A DNA stretch of 64,000 nucleotides from Carnobacterium divergens (GCF_900258435.1 NZ_LT992558.1:1641518-1705517), one strand, 5' to 3'; shown: positions 39,597 through 49,650, counted from the first letter of the stretch. Made by a program: numbers and translations. The notes: a model not told the origin generated them from the letters alone.

Positions 39597-40256
39597 TTGA
39601 AGGAAACAACAAACACAACACAACATTTTTCTAAAAGTTACTTAATTGTCAACGAAGTTTTCAATGCGATTACTCATGGGATCGGCGTTGGTTTAAGCAT
39701 TGCTGGTTTAGTTTTATTATTAATCAAAGGAACCCAAAATGGTTCAGCACTAGAAGTTGTCTCTTACGCAATTTACGGCACAACCTTGATTTTACTTTAC
39801 CTTGCTTCCACTCTTTTTCATAGCCTAATGTTCACAAAAGCAAAAAAGATTTTTCAAATTTTTGATCATAGCAGTATTTACCTTTTAATTGCTGGAACCT
39901 ACACTCCTTACTGTTTGGTTACTGTTGGCGGTCCACTAGGTTGGTCATTGTTCGGTGTGATTTGGTTGATGGCTATTCTAGGGGTGGTTTACAAATGCAT
40001 CTGGCTAGGAAAATATCAAAATGCATCAACGGTCATTTATATTATTATGGGATGGTTGTGTTTGATCGCAATGAAACCTTTGTATAGTGGTCTAGGCCCA
40101 ATCGGTTTTTGGTTATTAGTAGCTGGTGGCGTTTCATTTACCGTTGGCGCTCTAATTTACAGCATGCGCTCCGTTCGCTTTATGCATGTTTTATGGCATC
40201 TGTTCGTGATGCTCGGCACAGGATTTATGTATTTTTCAATTCTGTTGTATGCTTAA
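39597..40256 (+). CDS. Haemolysin III family membrane protein (TrhA/YqfA-like)
   Basis: 219 residues with seven hydrophobic helices, the PAQR/haemolysin-III fold. Conserved marks are EVFNAITHGIGVGLSIAGL, STLFHSL, FDHSSIYLLIAGTYTPYCLV, and HVLWHLFVMLGTGFMYFS, giving the His and Asp/Ser metal-site residues of the family. The name comes from a cytolysin in Bacillus cereus; in most bacteria its role is membrane homeostasis. A TTG start at 39597 follows GGGGGG. It is convergent with folA across a long terminator. Confidence 0.9.
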   Translation: MKETTNTTQHFSKSYLIVNEVFNAITHGIGVGLSIAGLVLLLIKGTQNGSALEVVSYAIYGTTLILLYLASTLFHSLMFTKAKKIFQIFDHSSIYLLIAGTYTPYCLVTVGGPLGWSLFGVIWLMAILGVVYKCIWLGKYQNASTVIYIIMGWLCLIAMKPLYSGLGPIGFWLLVAGGVSFTVGALIYSMRSVRFMHVLWHLFVMLGTGFMYFSILLYA

Positions 40257-40268
40257 AAAAATAAAATC

Positions 40269-40316
40269 AATAAGAAAACGGCAACTTCAATAATTTGAAG
40301 TTGCCGTTTTCTTATT
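40269..40316. terminator. Bidirectional terminator between the haemolysin III gene and folA
   Basis: 22-bp perfect stem (40269-40290 / 40295-40316) with a 4-nt loop; it includes the folA stop codon. Confidence 0.9.
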
Positions 40317-40800
40317 TTCTAACGTATGTTTCAAACACATGAGGATAACGATTTTTTTCATCTAAAATTCCTGGAGTTGCTTCTGTAATTTTCCATTCTT
40401 GCCAATTTAAAGGTGGAAATTGAGTATCTCCTTTAAATTCCCCTTTAATAATTGTGCGATACAACACATCAGCGTCATCCAAAAAGTCTTTAAATACTCC
40501 TGTACCGCCAGTGATAAACGTATCTTTTTCATAGGATTTAGCAAAATCCAGTACTTCTTGGCGACTGTGCATCACAGTCACACCAGCTGCTTCATAAGTC
40601 GGATCTGTAGTTAAAATAATGTTTATGCGATTTGGTAAGGGGCGTTTCCCCATACCTTCAAAGGTTTTTCTTCCCATCACAACGGCATTATGAATTGTTT
40701 TTTCCTTAAAAAACTTTAAATCATTCGGCAAACGCCACGGTAACGTGCCTTGATACCCAATTGTACCATTTTCATCTTGAGCCCATAAATACGCAATCAT
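40312..40800 (-). CDS. folA: Dihydrofolate reductase
   Basis: 162 residues. Reduces dihydrofolate to tetrahydrofolate with NADPH, regenerating the cofactor consumed by ThyA. Typical features: MIAYLWAQDENGTIGYQGTLPWRLPNDLKFFK (N-terminal strand, catalytic Asp in LPNDLKFF), VMGRKTFEGMGKRPLPNRINIILT, and the cofactor loop FITGGTGVFKDFL. It follows thyA by 24 bp in the same direction, the usual thyA-folA operon of lactic acid bacteria. Confidence 0.96.
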   Translation of the reverse strand: MIAYLWAQDENGTIGYQGTLPWRLPNDLKFFKEKTIHNAVVMGRKTFEGMGKRPLPNRINIILTTDPTYEAAGVTVMHSRQEVLDFAKSYEKDTFITGGTGVFKDFLDDADVLYRTIIKGEFKGDTQFPPLNWQEWKITEATPGILDEKNRYPHVFETYVRK

Positions 40801-40824
40801 GAGTTTTCCCCTCTTTTCTATCGA

Positions 40825-41772
40825 TTAAACTGCAATTGGTGCTTTGATTGCTGGATGTGGATTGTACTCTTCAATTTGAATATCTGCTACATCAAATTCA
40901 AAAATACTTGTTTTTTCTTGATTTAATTTTAACGTCGGAAATTCGCGAATACTTCGAGTCAATTGTTCAGTCATTTGATTCATATGATTCGAATACAAAT
41001 GAGCGTCTCCGATTGTATGCACAAAATCCCCTACTTCTAAACCTACTTCATGCGCAATCAAATGAGTCAACAACGCATAACTTGCAATATTAAAAGGAAC
41101 GCCTAAAAAGATATCGCCACTTCGTTGATACAATTGACAACTTAATTTTCCGTCTGCTACATAAAATTGAAACATCGAATGACATGGAGGCAATGCCATT
41201 GATGGAACGTCTTCTGGATTCCAAGCGGAAACAATCAAACGTCTTGAATCAGGCGTTTCTTTGATCATTTGAATCACATCTTTTAATTGATCAATGGTTT
41301 CTCCTTGAGTTGTTTTCCAATGACGCCACTGAGAACCGTAAATATTTCCTAGTTCACCATATGTTTTGGCAAAGCCATCATCTGTTAAAACGCGTTCGCA
41401 GAATTTTTTTAATTCTACTTGGTAGATTTCATTAAAATCGGCATCTGTAACTGCACGACGACCAAAATTTGTCATATCTGGACCAGAATAATCTGCACTT
41501 TTTACAAAGCGTTCAAATGCCCACTCATCCCAAATATGATTATTATGCTCTAATAGATACCGAATATTGGTATCGCCTTTAATAAACCATAACAATTCAC
41601 TTTTAATTAATCCAAAAGGAACTCTCTTAGTTGTAAGCAATGGAAACCCTTTTGACAAATCAAAACGCATTTGATGGCCAAAGATGCTCTTTGTTCCAGT
41701 TCCAGTACGATCTGTTTTGACATTTCCTGTTTCCAATACTTTTTTTCCTAATGCTAAATACTCTTTTTCCAC
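40825..41772 (-). CDS. thyA: Thymidylate synthase
   Basis: About 315 residues, starting at GTG 41772, which follows GGAGG by 7 nt; the frame extends further upstream into the ABC-F gene without support. It methylates dUMP with methylene-THF. The catalytic Cys is in [39 protein letters not shown], and [20 protein letters not shown] are also conserved. An insertion of about 50 residues after the small domain ([22 protein letters not shown]) matches the long Lactobacillus casei type rather than E. coli. It precedes folA. Confidence 0.96.
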   Translation of the reverse strand: MEKEYLALGKKVLETGNVKTDRTGTGTKSIFGHQMRFDLSKGFPLLTTKRVPFGLIKSELLWFIKGDTNIRYLLEHNNHIWDEWAFERFVKSADYSGPDMTNFGRRAVTDADFNEIYQVELKKFCERVLTDDGFAKTYGELGNIYGSQWRHWKTTQGETIDQLKDVIQMIKETPDSRRLIVSAWNPEDVPSMALPPCHSMFQFYVADGKLSCQLYQRSGDIFLGVPFNIASYALLTHLIAHEVGLEVGDFVHTIGDAHLYSNHMNQMTEQLTRSIREFPTLKLNQEKTSIFEFDVADIQIEEYNPHPAIKAPIAV

Positions 41773-41804
41773 ATGAACGCCTCCAGTTAATCGATCTTTC
41801 TTTT

Positions 41805-43691
41805 TTATGCAAATTGACTTAAAAACTCCCAACGGGCCATTTTCACTTCAAGTTCTTCCTCTAATTGAGTAACGTTTTCTTGTAATTCTTGTAGTTTTGT
41901 AAAATCGCTGCTTGATTTTACCATCGCTTCTTTTAAAGTTTCAATCTCTTTTTCTATTTTAGCGATATCGTCTTCAATCGTGTCCCATTCTTTTTGTTCT
42001 ACAAAGGTTAATTTCTTTTTATCTTTTGTTTCATTTTCTGTTGAATCAACTTGATTGTTATTTTTTATTGGCATATCCGTTTCCACTTTACCTGTTCGAT
42101 CTTCTTTTAAAAATTCAGTGATACTGCCGTAATAAGGCGTCACTTGCCCGTTGCCTTCAAACATTAGTAGTTTATTCGTTGATTTATCTAAAAAGTAACG
42201 ATCGTGAGAAACAGAAATCACAGCACCAGGGAAGGTTTCAATATAATCTTCCAAGACTGTTAATGTTGCAATATCCAAATCATTTGTTGGTTCATCTAAT
42301 AATAACACATTTGGGCGCTCCATCAATAATTTCAATAGATACAAACGACGTTTTTCGCCACCTGATAATTTTCCAATTAACGCACCGTGCATGTGACGTT
42401 CAAACAAGAATTGCTCCAACAGCTCCGTCACACTTACTCGCTCTCCATTAGTAGTTTCAATTTCTTCTCCTACTTCTTGGAGATACTGAACAAGACGTTT
42501 GTTAGGATCCATGTCTTCTGTCATTTGAGTATAATAAGCAATTTTAACCGTTTCGCCAACTACTAATTTCCCACTATCCAGCACCATTCTGCCTGCCAAC
42601 ACATTTAATAACGTTGATTTCCCCGCACCATTTAGTCCACTGATTCCAATTCGATCTTTGGTTTGCACTAATAAATTAAAGTTATTTAAAATAACATGAT
42701 TTTCAAGAGTTAACCCCGCATCTACTAATTCAAAAACACGTTTTCCTAAACGACTGCCATCCATTACAATCTCAACAGATCCGTCTGTTTTAGTTTGATT
42801 TAAATTGCCTTCTAAGTCATGGAAGCGATCAATCCGGGCTTGTTGCTTAGTTGTTCGAGCTTTTGCTCCAGCGCGCATCCAATCTAGTTCTTTTAAATAA
42901 AGTTGTTTTCTCTTTTGGTCTTGTTTTTCCATTTCAAGCATTCGCTCTGCTCGCTCTTTAACGTACACTTCATAGTTTCCTGTATACGTAGTTATTTTTC
43001 CGTGGGCTAATTCAATCATACGATTGACAACACGATCTAGAAAATAACGATCATGGGTCACAAGAAGCAACGAGCCTCTGTAATTACTTAAATACTTCTC
43101 CAACCATGTAATTGTTTCAAAATCAAGATGGTTGGTTGGTTCATCTAAAATCAACAAATCTGGTGCTTGGATCAATACTTGAGCTAATCCAACACGTTTC
43201 TTTTGTCCCCCAGAAAGTGTGGCTACTTTTTGTTCTAAATCATGGATACCCAACTGATTTAAAATTGTTTTAGCGTTTGTATCTGCTGTCCAAGCATCTT
43301 CTCGGTTCATTTCTTGTTCCGCATTTGAATAGGCTCTTTGGTAGGCTTCATTCATTGAATCTAGCATTAGATTTTCTAATGCGATTTCATAATGACGTAG
43401 TGCCTTTAAAATTGGCGTATCGCCTTCGAAAACTGCATCAAACACTGATTGTTCTGAGTTTAGTTGTGTTTGTTGTTCCAAATAACCGATTCGATAGTCT
43501 TTTGGCATTTGAATTTCGCCTGATTCACTGCCATCGCGTCCTGTTAACACTCGTATTAAACTTGATTTTCCAGTTCCATTCGTTCCAATCAAGCCGACTC
43601 GGTCTCCTTCTTTTATAGTAAAGGAAATATCATCAAAGAGAACTTTTTCTCCATAAGTTTTCGTTAAGCCAATTACTTTTAAATCTTTCAT
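41805..43691 (-). CDS. ABC-F family ATPase (YfmR/Uup-like)
   Basis: 628 residues with two ABC ATPase domains and no membrane segments. Walker A motifs GTNGTGKSS and GLNGAGKST, signatures [13 protein letters not shown] and [12 protein letters not shown], Walker [13 protein letters not shown] and [12 protein letters not shown]. The inter-domain linker (about 240-300) is charged and helical ([20 protein letters not shown]), and the C-terminus (about 555-628) is a coiled coil. This layout fits YfmR/Uup, which acts on ribosomes stalled at proline-rich sequences. Antibiotic resistance is not indicated. It lies just upstream of thyA (32-bp gap). Confidence 0.9.
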   Translation of the reverse strand: MKDLKVIGLTKTYGEKVLFDDISFTIKEGDRVGLIGTNGTGKSSLIRVLTGRDGSESGEIQMPKDYRIGYLEQQTQLNSEQSVFDAVFEGDTPILKALRHYEIALENLMLDSMNEAYQRAYSNAEQEMNREDAWTADTNAKTILNQLGIHDLEQKVATLSGGQKKRVGLAQVLIQAPDLLILDEPTNHLDFETITWLEKYLSNYRGSLLLVTHDRYFLDRVVNRMIELAHGKITTYTGNYEVYVKERAERMLEMEKQDQKRKQLYLKELDWMRAGAKARTTKQQARIDRFHDLEGNLNQTKTDGSVEIVMDGSRLGKRVFELVDAGLTLENHVILNNFNLLVQTKDRIGISGLNGAGKSTLLNVLAGRMVLDSGKLVVGETVKIAYYTQMTEDMDPNKRLVQYLQEVGEEIETTNGERVSVTELLEQFLFERHMHGALIGKLSGGEKRRLYLLKLLMERPNVLLLDEPTNDLDIATLTVLEDYIETFPGAVISVSHDRYFLDKSTNKLLMFEGNGQVTPYYGSITEFLKEDRTGKVETDMPIKNNNQVDSTENETKDKKKLTFVEQKEWDTIEDDIAKIEKEIETLKEAMVKSSSDFTKLQELQENVTQLEEELEVKMARWEFLSQFA

Positions 43692-43794
43692 CTCTATTCG
43701 CCACTTCCTTTATTCATTTCCAAAATTCAGTCTTTCTCATTCTAACATGGATCTTCATCGGTAAATAGTCTAAATCTGATTGATGAAGATTTCC

Positions 43795-44439
43795 TCAATG
43801 AATCAGCCTTTTAAATGTGGTTAAATCTTCCATTATTAGCGACTGCAACTGGCGGTTATAAAAAATGGCAGCAGGATGAAACGTTGAAAAGACTCGATAG
43901 TTTTTTTCTGTCCATATAAACTGGTTTGAATTTAGCGATTGTAATTTTTGAATGGGTCCCGTATAGAGCTGGCCATGAAGCTCTGTAATCGTCCCTACAT
44001 TCCCAAGGATTCTTTTTAATCCGATATTCCCCATAGTCAAAATAATCGGCGGATTTACAGTTTGAATTTCTGCATCTAACAATGGGGCGTGCGCAATGAT
44101 TTCTTTTTTTGTTGGAGGTCGATTGTATTTTTTAGTTCGTTTTTCTCCTGTTTTCACACTCACTTTTTGTTTAATTGTATAAGGTCTACTTCGCACGGTA
44201 CTCGTTATATAAACATCTTCTCTTGAAACTTCTAACCTATCAAAAAATTTCATTAATTCTTTCCCTGCACGCCCACTAAACGGAATTAAATTTCCAATTT
44301 CAGTTTCACCAGGTGCTTCACCAATCAACATAAACAATGGATGTAAGGATCCTTGCCCTGGTACAAAACCTTCAACTGGTAAATGCTTAACACGCTCTTT
44401 TCCTAATATTATCAGCTCTTTCGTTAATGCTGTTTCCAT
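43795..44439 (-). CDS. Uracil-DNA glycosylase family 4-like protein lacking Fe-S cysteines
   Basis: 214 residues. The family-4 UDG core is present: motif A GEAPGETEIGNLIPFSGRAGKEL, the second strand ILTMGNIGLKRILG, and the C-terminal HPAA motif in FSTFHPAAIFYN. The protein contains no cysteine at all, so the four-cysteine Fe-S cluster of classic family 4 enzymes is absent; the usual CRPP position reads SRPY. Similar cluster-free forms are annotated as UDG family proteins in Firmicutes. Uracil excision is plausible but not certain. It is downstream of fhs behind a terminator. Confidence 0.82.
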   Translation of the reverse strand: METALTKELIILGKERVKHLPVEGFVPGQGSLHPLFMLIGEAPGETEIGNLIPFSGRAGKELMKFFDRLEVSREDVYITSTVRSRPYTIKQKVSVKTGEKRTKKYNRPPTKKEIIAHAPLLDAEIQTVNPPIILTMGNIGLKRILGNVGTITELHGQLYTGPIQKLQSLNSNQFIWTEKNYRVFSTFHPAAIFYNRQLQSLIMEDLTTFKRLIH

Positions 44440-44456
44440 TTTTTCACTCCTGACCT

Positions 44457-44498
44457 AAAAAAGATATGAGACACAGTTACGTCCCATACCTCTTTTTT
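44457..44498 (-). terminator. fhs terminator
   Basis: On the minus strand GGTATGGGAC pairs with GTCTCATATC (two G-U) around an 8-nt loop, then a run of six T. Confidence 0.75.
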
Positions 44499-46173
44499 AG
44501 AATAAACCCGAAACTTTTCCATCTGCATCAACATCCATATTTAATGCCGCTGGGCTTTTAGGTAAGCCTGGCATCGTCATCACATCTCCTGTTAACGCAA
44601 CGATAAAGCCCGCTCCTAGTTTAGGTACAAATTCTCGAATCGTCACATCAAAATCAGTTGGTCTACCTAAAAGAGAAGGATCATCTGATAATGAATATTG
44701 TGTTTTCGCCATACAAACAGGTAATTTTTCCCATCCATAAGTTTTAAATGTTTTTAGTTGAGTTAAGGCTTTTTTAGAAAATAGCACTCTACGTCCACCA
44801 TAAATTTGTTGAACAATTTTGGTGACTTTTTCTTCGATTGACGTTTCTTCTGCGTTGTACAATGGTTGGAACCCTTTTGAACCTGATTCAATCGCCATTA
44901 AAACAGCGTTTGCTAGCTCTACACCACCTTTTGACCCCTTTTCCCAGACAGCTGTCAACGCTGCCTCAACGCCTAATTCACGGCATAACCCCTTAACTAA
45001 TTGCGTTTCATTTTTTGTATCCGTACTGAATTCATTAATTGCTACAACTACAGGCAAACCATAAGACTGCATATTCTCAATATGCTTTTGTAAATTACTA
45101 AACCCTGCTTTTACAGCTGCAACATTTTCAGTAGCTAATTGATCCTTAGAAATACCACCATGCATCTTTAGTGCGCGAATTGTTGCGACAACAACAATTG
45201 CATCTGGTGCTTTTTCAAGTTGCGGAACTTTAATATCTAAAAACTTCTCAGCACCTAAATCCGCACCAAATCCTGCTTCAGTAACCGTGTAATCGGCTAA
45301 TTTCATAGCTGTTTGTGTGGCTAATACGCTGTTGCAACCATGAGCAATATTGGCAAAAGGACCGCCATGAACCAGAGCCGGCGTGTGTTCAATTGATTGT
45401 ACGAGATTTGGTTTTAACGCATCTTTTAATAACAACGTTAACGCGCCTTCTACTTTTAAATCCGCAACCGTCACAGGGTGTTTTTGAAAGGTGTAGCCTA
45501 TTACAATTCGAGCTAAGCGTTTTTTTAAATCGGTTAAACTTGTTGCTAAACATAAAATGGCCATAATTTCACTTGCAACCGTAATATCAAATCCATCTTC
45601 TCTTGGAACGCCTTGCATTGGGCCACCTAAACCAATCGTCACATGACGCAACGCGCGATCATTTAAATCAACAACGCGTTTCCATATCACTCTTCTTGAA
45701 TCGATTTGTAAGAGATTTCCTTGAAATAAATGATTATCAATAAAAGCTGATAACGCATTATTTGCTGTTGTAATAGCGTGCATATCCCCTGTAAAATGCA
45801 AGTTAATATCTTCCATTGGAATCACTTGAGCATATCCACCACCACAAGCCCCTCCTTTTACGCCCATTGTAGGCCCTAGGGACGGCTCACGTAAAGCAAT
45901 CATTGTTTTCTTCCCTAAAGATGAAAGTGCATCTGCTAATCCAATCGTTACAGTTGATTTTCCTTCACCAGCTGGAGTTGGGTTGATTGCTGTTACCAAG
46001 ATTAACTTACCATTTTTTTGACGAGCAAGACGTTTCATTGTGTTAAAGTCTATTTTTGCTTTATATTTACCGTATAGTTCTAAGTCATCCGAATCTAATT
46101 TTACTTTTTCTGAAATTTCTTGAATTGGTTTTAGTTTAGCTGCTTGCGCAATTTCAATGTCTGTTAATGTCAA
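44497..46173 (-). CDS. fhs: Formate-tetrahydrofolate ligase
   Basis: 558 residues, normal length. It joins formate to tetrahydrofolate with ATP to give 10-formyl-THF, which feeds purine synthesis and initiator-tRNA formylation. The P-loop reads [18 protein letters not shown]; the highly conserved [35 protein letters not shown] stretch follows (shown here only as a recognised block), and the C-terminus has [19 protein letters not shown] 46173 follows GGAGG by 10 nt. Formate is supplied by PflB of this genome. A PurBox lies in the leader. Confidence 0.97.
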   Translation of the reverse strand: MTLTDIEIAQAAKLKPIQEISEKVKLDSDDLELYGKYKAKIDFNTMKRLARQKNGKLILVTAINPTPAGEGKSTVTIGLADALSSLGKKTMIALREPSLGPTMGVKGGACGGGYAQVIPMEDINLHFTGDMHAITTANNALSAFIDNHLFQGNLLQIDSRRVIWKRVVDLNDRALRHVTIGLGGPMQGVPREDGFDITVASEIMAILCLATSLTDLKKRLARIVIGYTFQKHPVTVADLKVEGALTLLLKDALKPNLVQSIEHTPALVHGGPFANIAHGCNSVLATQTAMKLADYTVTEAGFGADLGAEKFLDIKVPQLEKAPDAIVVVATIRALKMHGGISKDQLATENVAAVKAGFSNLQKHIENMQSYGLPVVVAINEFSTDTKNETQLVKGLCRELGVEAALTAVWEKGSKGGVELANAVLMAIESGSKGFQPLYNAEETSIEEKVTKIVQQIYGGRRVLFSKKALTQLKTFKTYGWEKLPVCMAKTQYSLSDDPSLLGRPTDFDVTIREFVPKLGAGFIVALTGDVMTMPGLPKSPAALNMDVDADGKVSGLF

Positions 46174-46193
46174 TTTATGAGTTCCTCCCTATT

Positions 46194-46228
46194 ATATCCG
46201 AACATTAAACCGATTAATGTTCAATTCG
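46194..46228. promoter_or_regulatory. PurBox (PurR site) in the fhs leader
   Basis: ATATCCGAACATT at 46194-46206 matches all 13 positions of the PurBox consensus AWWWCCGAACWWT. A degraded inverted copy follows on the other strand at 46216-46228, so that GAACATTAA and TTAATGTTC (46200-46208 / 46214-46222) form a perfect dyad. It lies between a candidate -10 TATAAT (46245-46250 reversed) and the ribosome-binding site. Confidence 0.55.
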
Positions 46229-46314
46229 TTCTTATCTTACTTTAATTATACAACAATTGTGACCGAAAAAGAAACTTAATTTTTATTAGTTGATGTTATT
46301 TTAGCTATTTATAT

Positions 46315-46343
46315 TTGACGGATTCATAGAATATTTCTATAAT
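46315..46343 (+). promoter_or_regulatory. Promoter of the cold-shock gene
   Basis: TTGACG (46315-46320), 17 bp, TATAAT (46338-46343). The predicted 5' leader is close to 60 nt, modest for a cold-shock gene. Confidence 0.8.
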
Positions 46344-46406
46344 AGGAATAAGCCATGAATTAAATTTTGGTGACGTTGGATTCTAAACTAGAGGGGGACG
46401 TTACAT

Positions 46407-46607
46407 ATGGAAACTGGGACTGTAAAATGGTTTAGTAATGACAAAGGATACGGATTTATTGAATACAATGATGGGGAAGATATTTTCGTACACTTCACTG
46501 GAATTGAAGGCGATGGATTTAAAACATTAACTGAAGGACAAACAGTCGTCTTTACGATTGTTGAAGGAACTAGAGGTCCTCAAGCTACTAAAGTAACGAT
46601 TGAATAA
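46407..46607 (+). CDS. cspA: Cold-shock protein (CspA family)
   Basis: 66 residues, a single cold-shock domain that binds single-stranded RNA/DNA. RNP1 is KGYGFIEY and RNP2 is DIFVHFT. It starts with [18 protein letters not shown], and the sequence is slightly acidic as usual. ATG 46407 is preceded by AGAGGGGGA. Single-gene unit with a strong sigma-A promoter and its own terminator, convergent with the EbsA-like gene. Confidence 0.96.
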   Translation: METGTVKWFSNDKGYGFIEYNDGEDIFVHFTGIEGDGFKTLTEGQTVVFTIVEGTRGPQATKVTIE

Positions 46608-46640
46608 AAAAACGATACCCTTTATCAGGTATCGTTTTTT
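46607..46640. terminator. Terminator between the cold-shock and EbsA-like genes
   Basis: 13-bp stem (46607-46619 / 46628-46640), 8-nt loop, T-run on both strands. Confidence 0.88.
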
Positions 46641-46647
46641 AAATCAC

Positions 46648-47127
46648 TTAATCTCTTTGATCGTTTTGAAAGACCGATGTATCCAAATACGTTGGGGTTT
46701 TAATAAATTCTTCAGATAAAGAAATCGCTGGATAATCCGTTGCGAAACGGTGATAAAATTGCGTTTTTATTTTTTTATTAAAGAAATAAAACCAAAACTT
46801 CGGACGTTCTGTTTTAAAATCAATTTGTTGACTTAAATGATGCCCCTTAATTTTTTTAATCGATTCAAGTGGAATACTTTCTTTTTTCATACCTCTTAAA
46901 TATGAAAATTCCATATTCGTATGATTGATCGTTAGATAAGATCCTAGTCCAATGTAGGCTGTTAAAATAAAAATAATTGCTGCAAGAATACTTACTACAT
47001 TTAGCCGTTGAACCTCTAAAATACCTATTAAACTAATAAAAAAAGTAGTCCAACTAATAGACCAATAAATAATTTGATAAGCAGGTTCCAAAGAAAGACG
47101 ATACCTTATTGTTGCTTCGTTCTTCAA
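46648..47127 (-). CDS. ebsA: EbsA family membrane protein
   Basis: 159 residues. Two membrane helices (about 18-38 and 45-66) are followed by a basic cytoplasmic domain with a bacterial-PH-like strand pattern (NHTNMEFSYLRGMKKESIPLESIKKIKG). Size, layout and position beside an RNase HI-like gene and a cold-shock gene match the Enterococcus EbsA family, once called pore-forming protein; its actual function is unknown. TTG 47127 lies 8 nt behind GGAGG. The call rests on memory of the family rather than on one diagnostic motif. Confidence 0.65.
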   Translation of the reverse strand: MKNEATIRYRLSLEPAYQIIYWSISWTTFFISLIGILEVQRLNVVSILAAIIFILTAYIGLGSYLTINHTNMEFSYLRGMKKESIPLESIKKIKGHHLSQQIDFKTERPKFWFYFFNKKIKTQFYHRFATDYPAISLSEEFIKTPTYLDTSVFQNDQRD

Positions 47128-47230
47128 CCAGGATTCCTCCTTTTATTGTTAGGATGATTCTATAGTATCATAGATTAATTTGGGAAGCTATTAAGAAACT
47201 TATAAAATTGAAAAGGAGACTCTTTTTGTC

Positions 47231-47644
47231 ATGCTTAAAATTTATACAGATGCTGCAACAAAAGGCAATCCCGGTCCAAGCGGCGTTGGCATTGTCATTT
47301 CTGGCCCCAAACAATTCTATCAACAATTAGCCATCCCTTTACAAGAAAACTGTAGCAACCACGAAGCTGAATTCCAGGCTCTTTTAATTGCCTTACAACA
47401 TATAGAAAAACAACATCTTTTAACTGAAACGGTCATGATTTATACCGATAGTAAAATCGTAGCGAATTCGGTTGAACGTAATTATGCTAAAAATGATCAA
47501 TTCGCGACTTATTTAAAACCCATTCATCATATTTTAAATCAAATAGAACTATCCTTTATTAATTGGATTCCTGAAGCACAAAATAAAGGCGCTGACCACT
47601 TGGCTAGACAAGCTCTGCAATTAAAGTTAAAAGAAAAAGCTTAG
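47231..47644 (+). CDS. Ribonuclease HI family protein (RNase H fold)
   Basis: 137 residues with the RNase H fold and the acidic metal site: D7 in KIYTDAATKGNPGPSGVGIV, the Glu in CSNHEAEFQALLIAL, the Asp in VMIYTDSKIVANSV, and a final acidic position in NKGADHLARQAL. It is shorter than E. coli RNase HI and lacks the basic protrusion, like the YpdQ/RnhA-like proteins of Gram-positives, which may be weak or specialised enzymes. It is divergent from the EbsA-like gene and convergent with nagA. Confidence 0.85.
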   Translation: MLKIYTDAATKGNPGPSGVGIVISGPKQFYQQLAIPLQENCSNHEAEFQALLIALQHIEKQHLLTETVMIYTDSKIVANSVERNYAKNDQFATYLKPIHHILNQIELSFINWIPEAQNKGADHLARQALQLKLKEKA

Positions 47645-47663
47645 TAGATAACTACTAAGCTTT
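47636..47663. terminator. Terminator shared by the RNase HI-like gene and nagA
   Basis: 12-bp perfect stem (47636-47647 / 47652-47663) with ATAA loop, overlapping the RNase HI-like stop codon; better T-run on the minus (nagA) side. Confidence 0.8.
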
Positions 47664-47680
47664 GCAATACATGTGCCTGT

Positions 47681-48820
47681 TTACGAATAAACCACTCCAT
47701 TGATAATGGTTTGCGATACGTCATAAGCATCGTCTAATAGTACTAAATCTGCAATATACCCTTCTTTAATTTCCCCAATACGATTGAGTCCTAGTATATT
47801 TGCTGGCGTAGTAGAGGCCATTTTAATACCATCAGAAAGCGGAATGCCAAAGTCAACGCTTAGTTTTAGTGAACGATTCATTGTAATGGTACTAGAAGCT
47901 AGCGTTCCATCTTGAAGTCTGGCAATGCCCTCTTTAACGGATACTTGATGTCCACCGAATACATAATCACCATCTCCCACACCCATTGCCTGTAAGGCAT
48001 CTGTAGTCAACACGAGTTTATTGGGCCCTTTGATTTTATGCATCAAGCGAATAATACCTGGATGTAAATGTACGCCATCAACTATGGCTTGCAAACTAAC
48101 ACCATCATTTTCTAAAGCGGCTGCTACCAAACCTGGGGCACGATGATGAATTGCGGGCATTGCATTGAAACAATGAGTAATATGACTAGCACCTTCTTCA
48201 AAAGCTTGCGTTGCTTCTTCATAAGTCGCATTTGAATGAGCAATTGCCACTACTACATTGCGCTTTGTTAAATAGTGAATCAAGTCAATTCCTCCTGGCA
48301 ATTCTGGAGCGATGGTTACCATTTTAATTAAGTCTCCTGCTTCTTTAAAAATAAGATCCATTTCTTCAAAATTAGGATGGCGTAGATACTTTTCATTTTG
48401 CATGCCTTTTTTTAATACATTTAAATAGGGACCTTCTAGATGGATTCCAGCAATTTTAGCCCCTTCTTCTTTTCCAATCACTTCTTTAGTACTACGAATC
48501 ATCTTAAGAAGAGATTCTAGTGAGGAACTAACTGAAGTAACTAAAAAACTGGTACAGCCTGTCTCAGCACATTTTTTCGAAACTGCCTGAATGCTTTCGG
48601 TTGTGCCATCCATCATATCAAAATTATTGGCACCATGAATATGGACGTCCACCATTCCAGGAATAAGAAGTTGATTTTTACCATCTAGGACAACCGTATC
48701 TTCCAGACATTCAATATTTCCGGTAGAAATTTGCTTAATACGTTGGTTTTCAATCCCAATGGTTACTTTTTTTCTTGTCCCATCTTCAATAATGTGTGCA
48801 TTTTTTATTAGTAAATTCAA
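47681..48820 (-). CDS. nagA: N-acetylglucosamine-6-phosphate deacetylase
   Basis: About 379 residues. Deacetylates GlcNAc-6-P to glucosamine-6-P in cell-wall recycling and amino-sugar use. Amidohydrolase marks: GMVDVHIHGANNFDMMDG, the metal-binding Glu in AGIHLEGPYLN, IAHSNATYEEA, THCFNAMPAIHHRAPG, DGVHLHPG, and the catalytic Asp in LVLTTDALQAMG. TTG 48820 is 8 nt behind GAGGAG, whereas GTG 48829 overlaps that site. It lies immediately after the DeoR regulator gene; nagB is not in the window. Confidence 0.93.
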   Translation of the reverse strand: MNLLIKNAHIIEDGTRKKVTIGIENQRIKQISTGNIECLEDTVVLDGKNQLLIPGMVDVHIHGANNFDMMDGTTESIQAVSKKCAETGCTSFLVTSVSSSLESLLKMIRSTKEVIGKEEGAKIAGIHLEGPYLNVLKKGMQNEKYLRHPNFEEMDLIFKEAGDLIKMVTIAPELPGGIDLIHYLTKRNVVVAIAHSNATYEEATQAFEEGASHITHCFNAMPAIHHRAPGLVAAALENDGVSLQAIVDGVHLHPGIIRLMHKIKGPNKLVLTTDALQAMGVGDGDYVFGGHQVSVKEGIARLQDGTLASSTITMNRSLKLSVDFGIPLSDGIKMASTTPANILGLNRIGEIKEGYIADLVLLDDAYDVSQTIINGVVYS

Positions 48821-48825
48821 TGAGC

Positions 48826-49587
48826 TCACTCCTCTGTAATGATTATTTCAATATTCTGATCTTCTAGTTTATTTTTTAATTCTTTTGAGAACGGTTGATT
48901 TGAAATAATCAGATCAATTCCGCTAAATGCTAATTTGAAAGAAGTTTCAACAGCTATTTTTGAAGAGTCAACAACTAAACATACTTTTTTAGCATTTTTA
49001 ATAATGGCCTTTTTCATTTGAATATCGGTTAACTCCGAGTAAAAGATACCGTTAGTGGAAATCCCCGCAGCACCAATAAAGGCACAATCAAATAAAAAAG
49101 TAGACAATTGTTCAATGGTGGCTTCTCCATGAATCAAGTGTGACTGAGCATCAAATAAGCCTCCTAGTAAAAAAACGTCACTTTTTTTATTTTTTTTAGA
49201 AAGAGCAAAAGCATTGTCAACTGATTGAGTGACCATCAGTAATTGCTCGTGGTTTAAGTGCTCTGCAATCATTTGAACCGTGGTGGAGACATCAAAAAAT
49301 AGAACTTGATGTGGTTTTATTTCCTCAATTGCTTTTAAGGCAATTGCATCTTTTTCTTTAGCGTTTGCAATCATTCGATCAGTATAGGTTTGAATTTTTT
49401 CTTTCATAACGGGTAAAGAAATCCCTCCCCGATAGCGCTCAACTAATTCTTGATTGAGTAAAACTAAAATATCACGCCGAATGGTATCTTTAGAAACCGA
49501 TAATTCTTCCATCAGCTCTTCTGTTGAGAGTTCTTTTCTTTCTTCTAATAACTCAAGAATAGTTTTCAACCGATCTTTTTGATTCAT
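48826..49587 (-). CDS. DeoR-family transcriptional repressor of the nag unit
   Basis: 253 residues. The N-terminal DeoR helix-turn-helix is residues 3-58 (LEERKELSTEELMEELSVSKDTIRRDILVL), followed by a DeoR C-terminal sugar-phosphate-binding domain (DVSTTVQMIAEHL, DCAFIGAAGIS, and VDSSKIAVETSFKLA). The usual effector is a sugar phosphate; here GlcNAc-6-P or GlcN-6-P is likely because nagA follows directly. Four phased copies of TTAAGTT sit on its own promoter, consistent with autorepression of the regulator-nagA operon. Confidence 0.9.
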   Translation of the reverse strand: MNQKDRLKTILELLEERKELSTEELMEELSVSKDTIRRDILVLLNQELVERYRGGISLPVMKEKIQTYTDRMIANAKEKDAIALKAIEEIKPHQVLFFDVSTTVQMIAEHLNHEQLLMVTQSVDNAFALSKKNKKSDVFLLGGLFDAQSHLIHGEATIEQLSTFLFDCAFIGAAGISTNGIFYSELTDIQMKKAIIKNAKKVCLVVDSSKIAVETSFKLAFSGIDLIISNQPFSKELKNKLEDQNIEIIITEE

Positions 49588-49602
49588 TTATACCACCTCT
49601 TT

Positions 49603-49650
49603 TTAAGTTTTATTAAGTTTTTTACTATTATTTTTAAGTTATTTTAAGTT
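49603..49650. promoter_or_regulatory. Four phased TTAAGTT repeats, likely operator of the DeoR repressor
   Basis: Identical heptamers at 49603-49609, 49613-49619, 49634-49640 and 49644-49650 are spaced 10, 21 and 10 bp, so all fall on about the same face of the helix. The last overlaps the -10 box of the operon. Confidence 0.65.
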
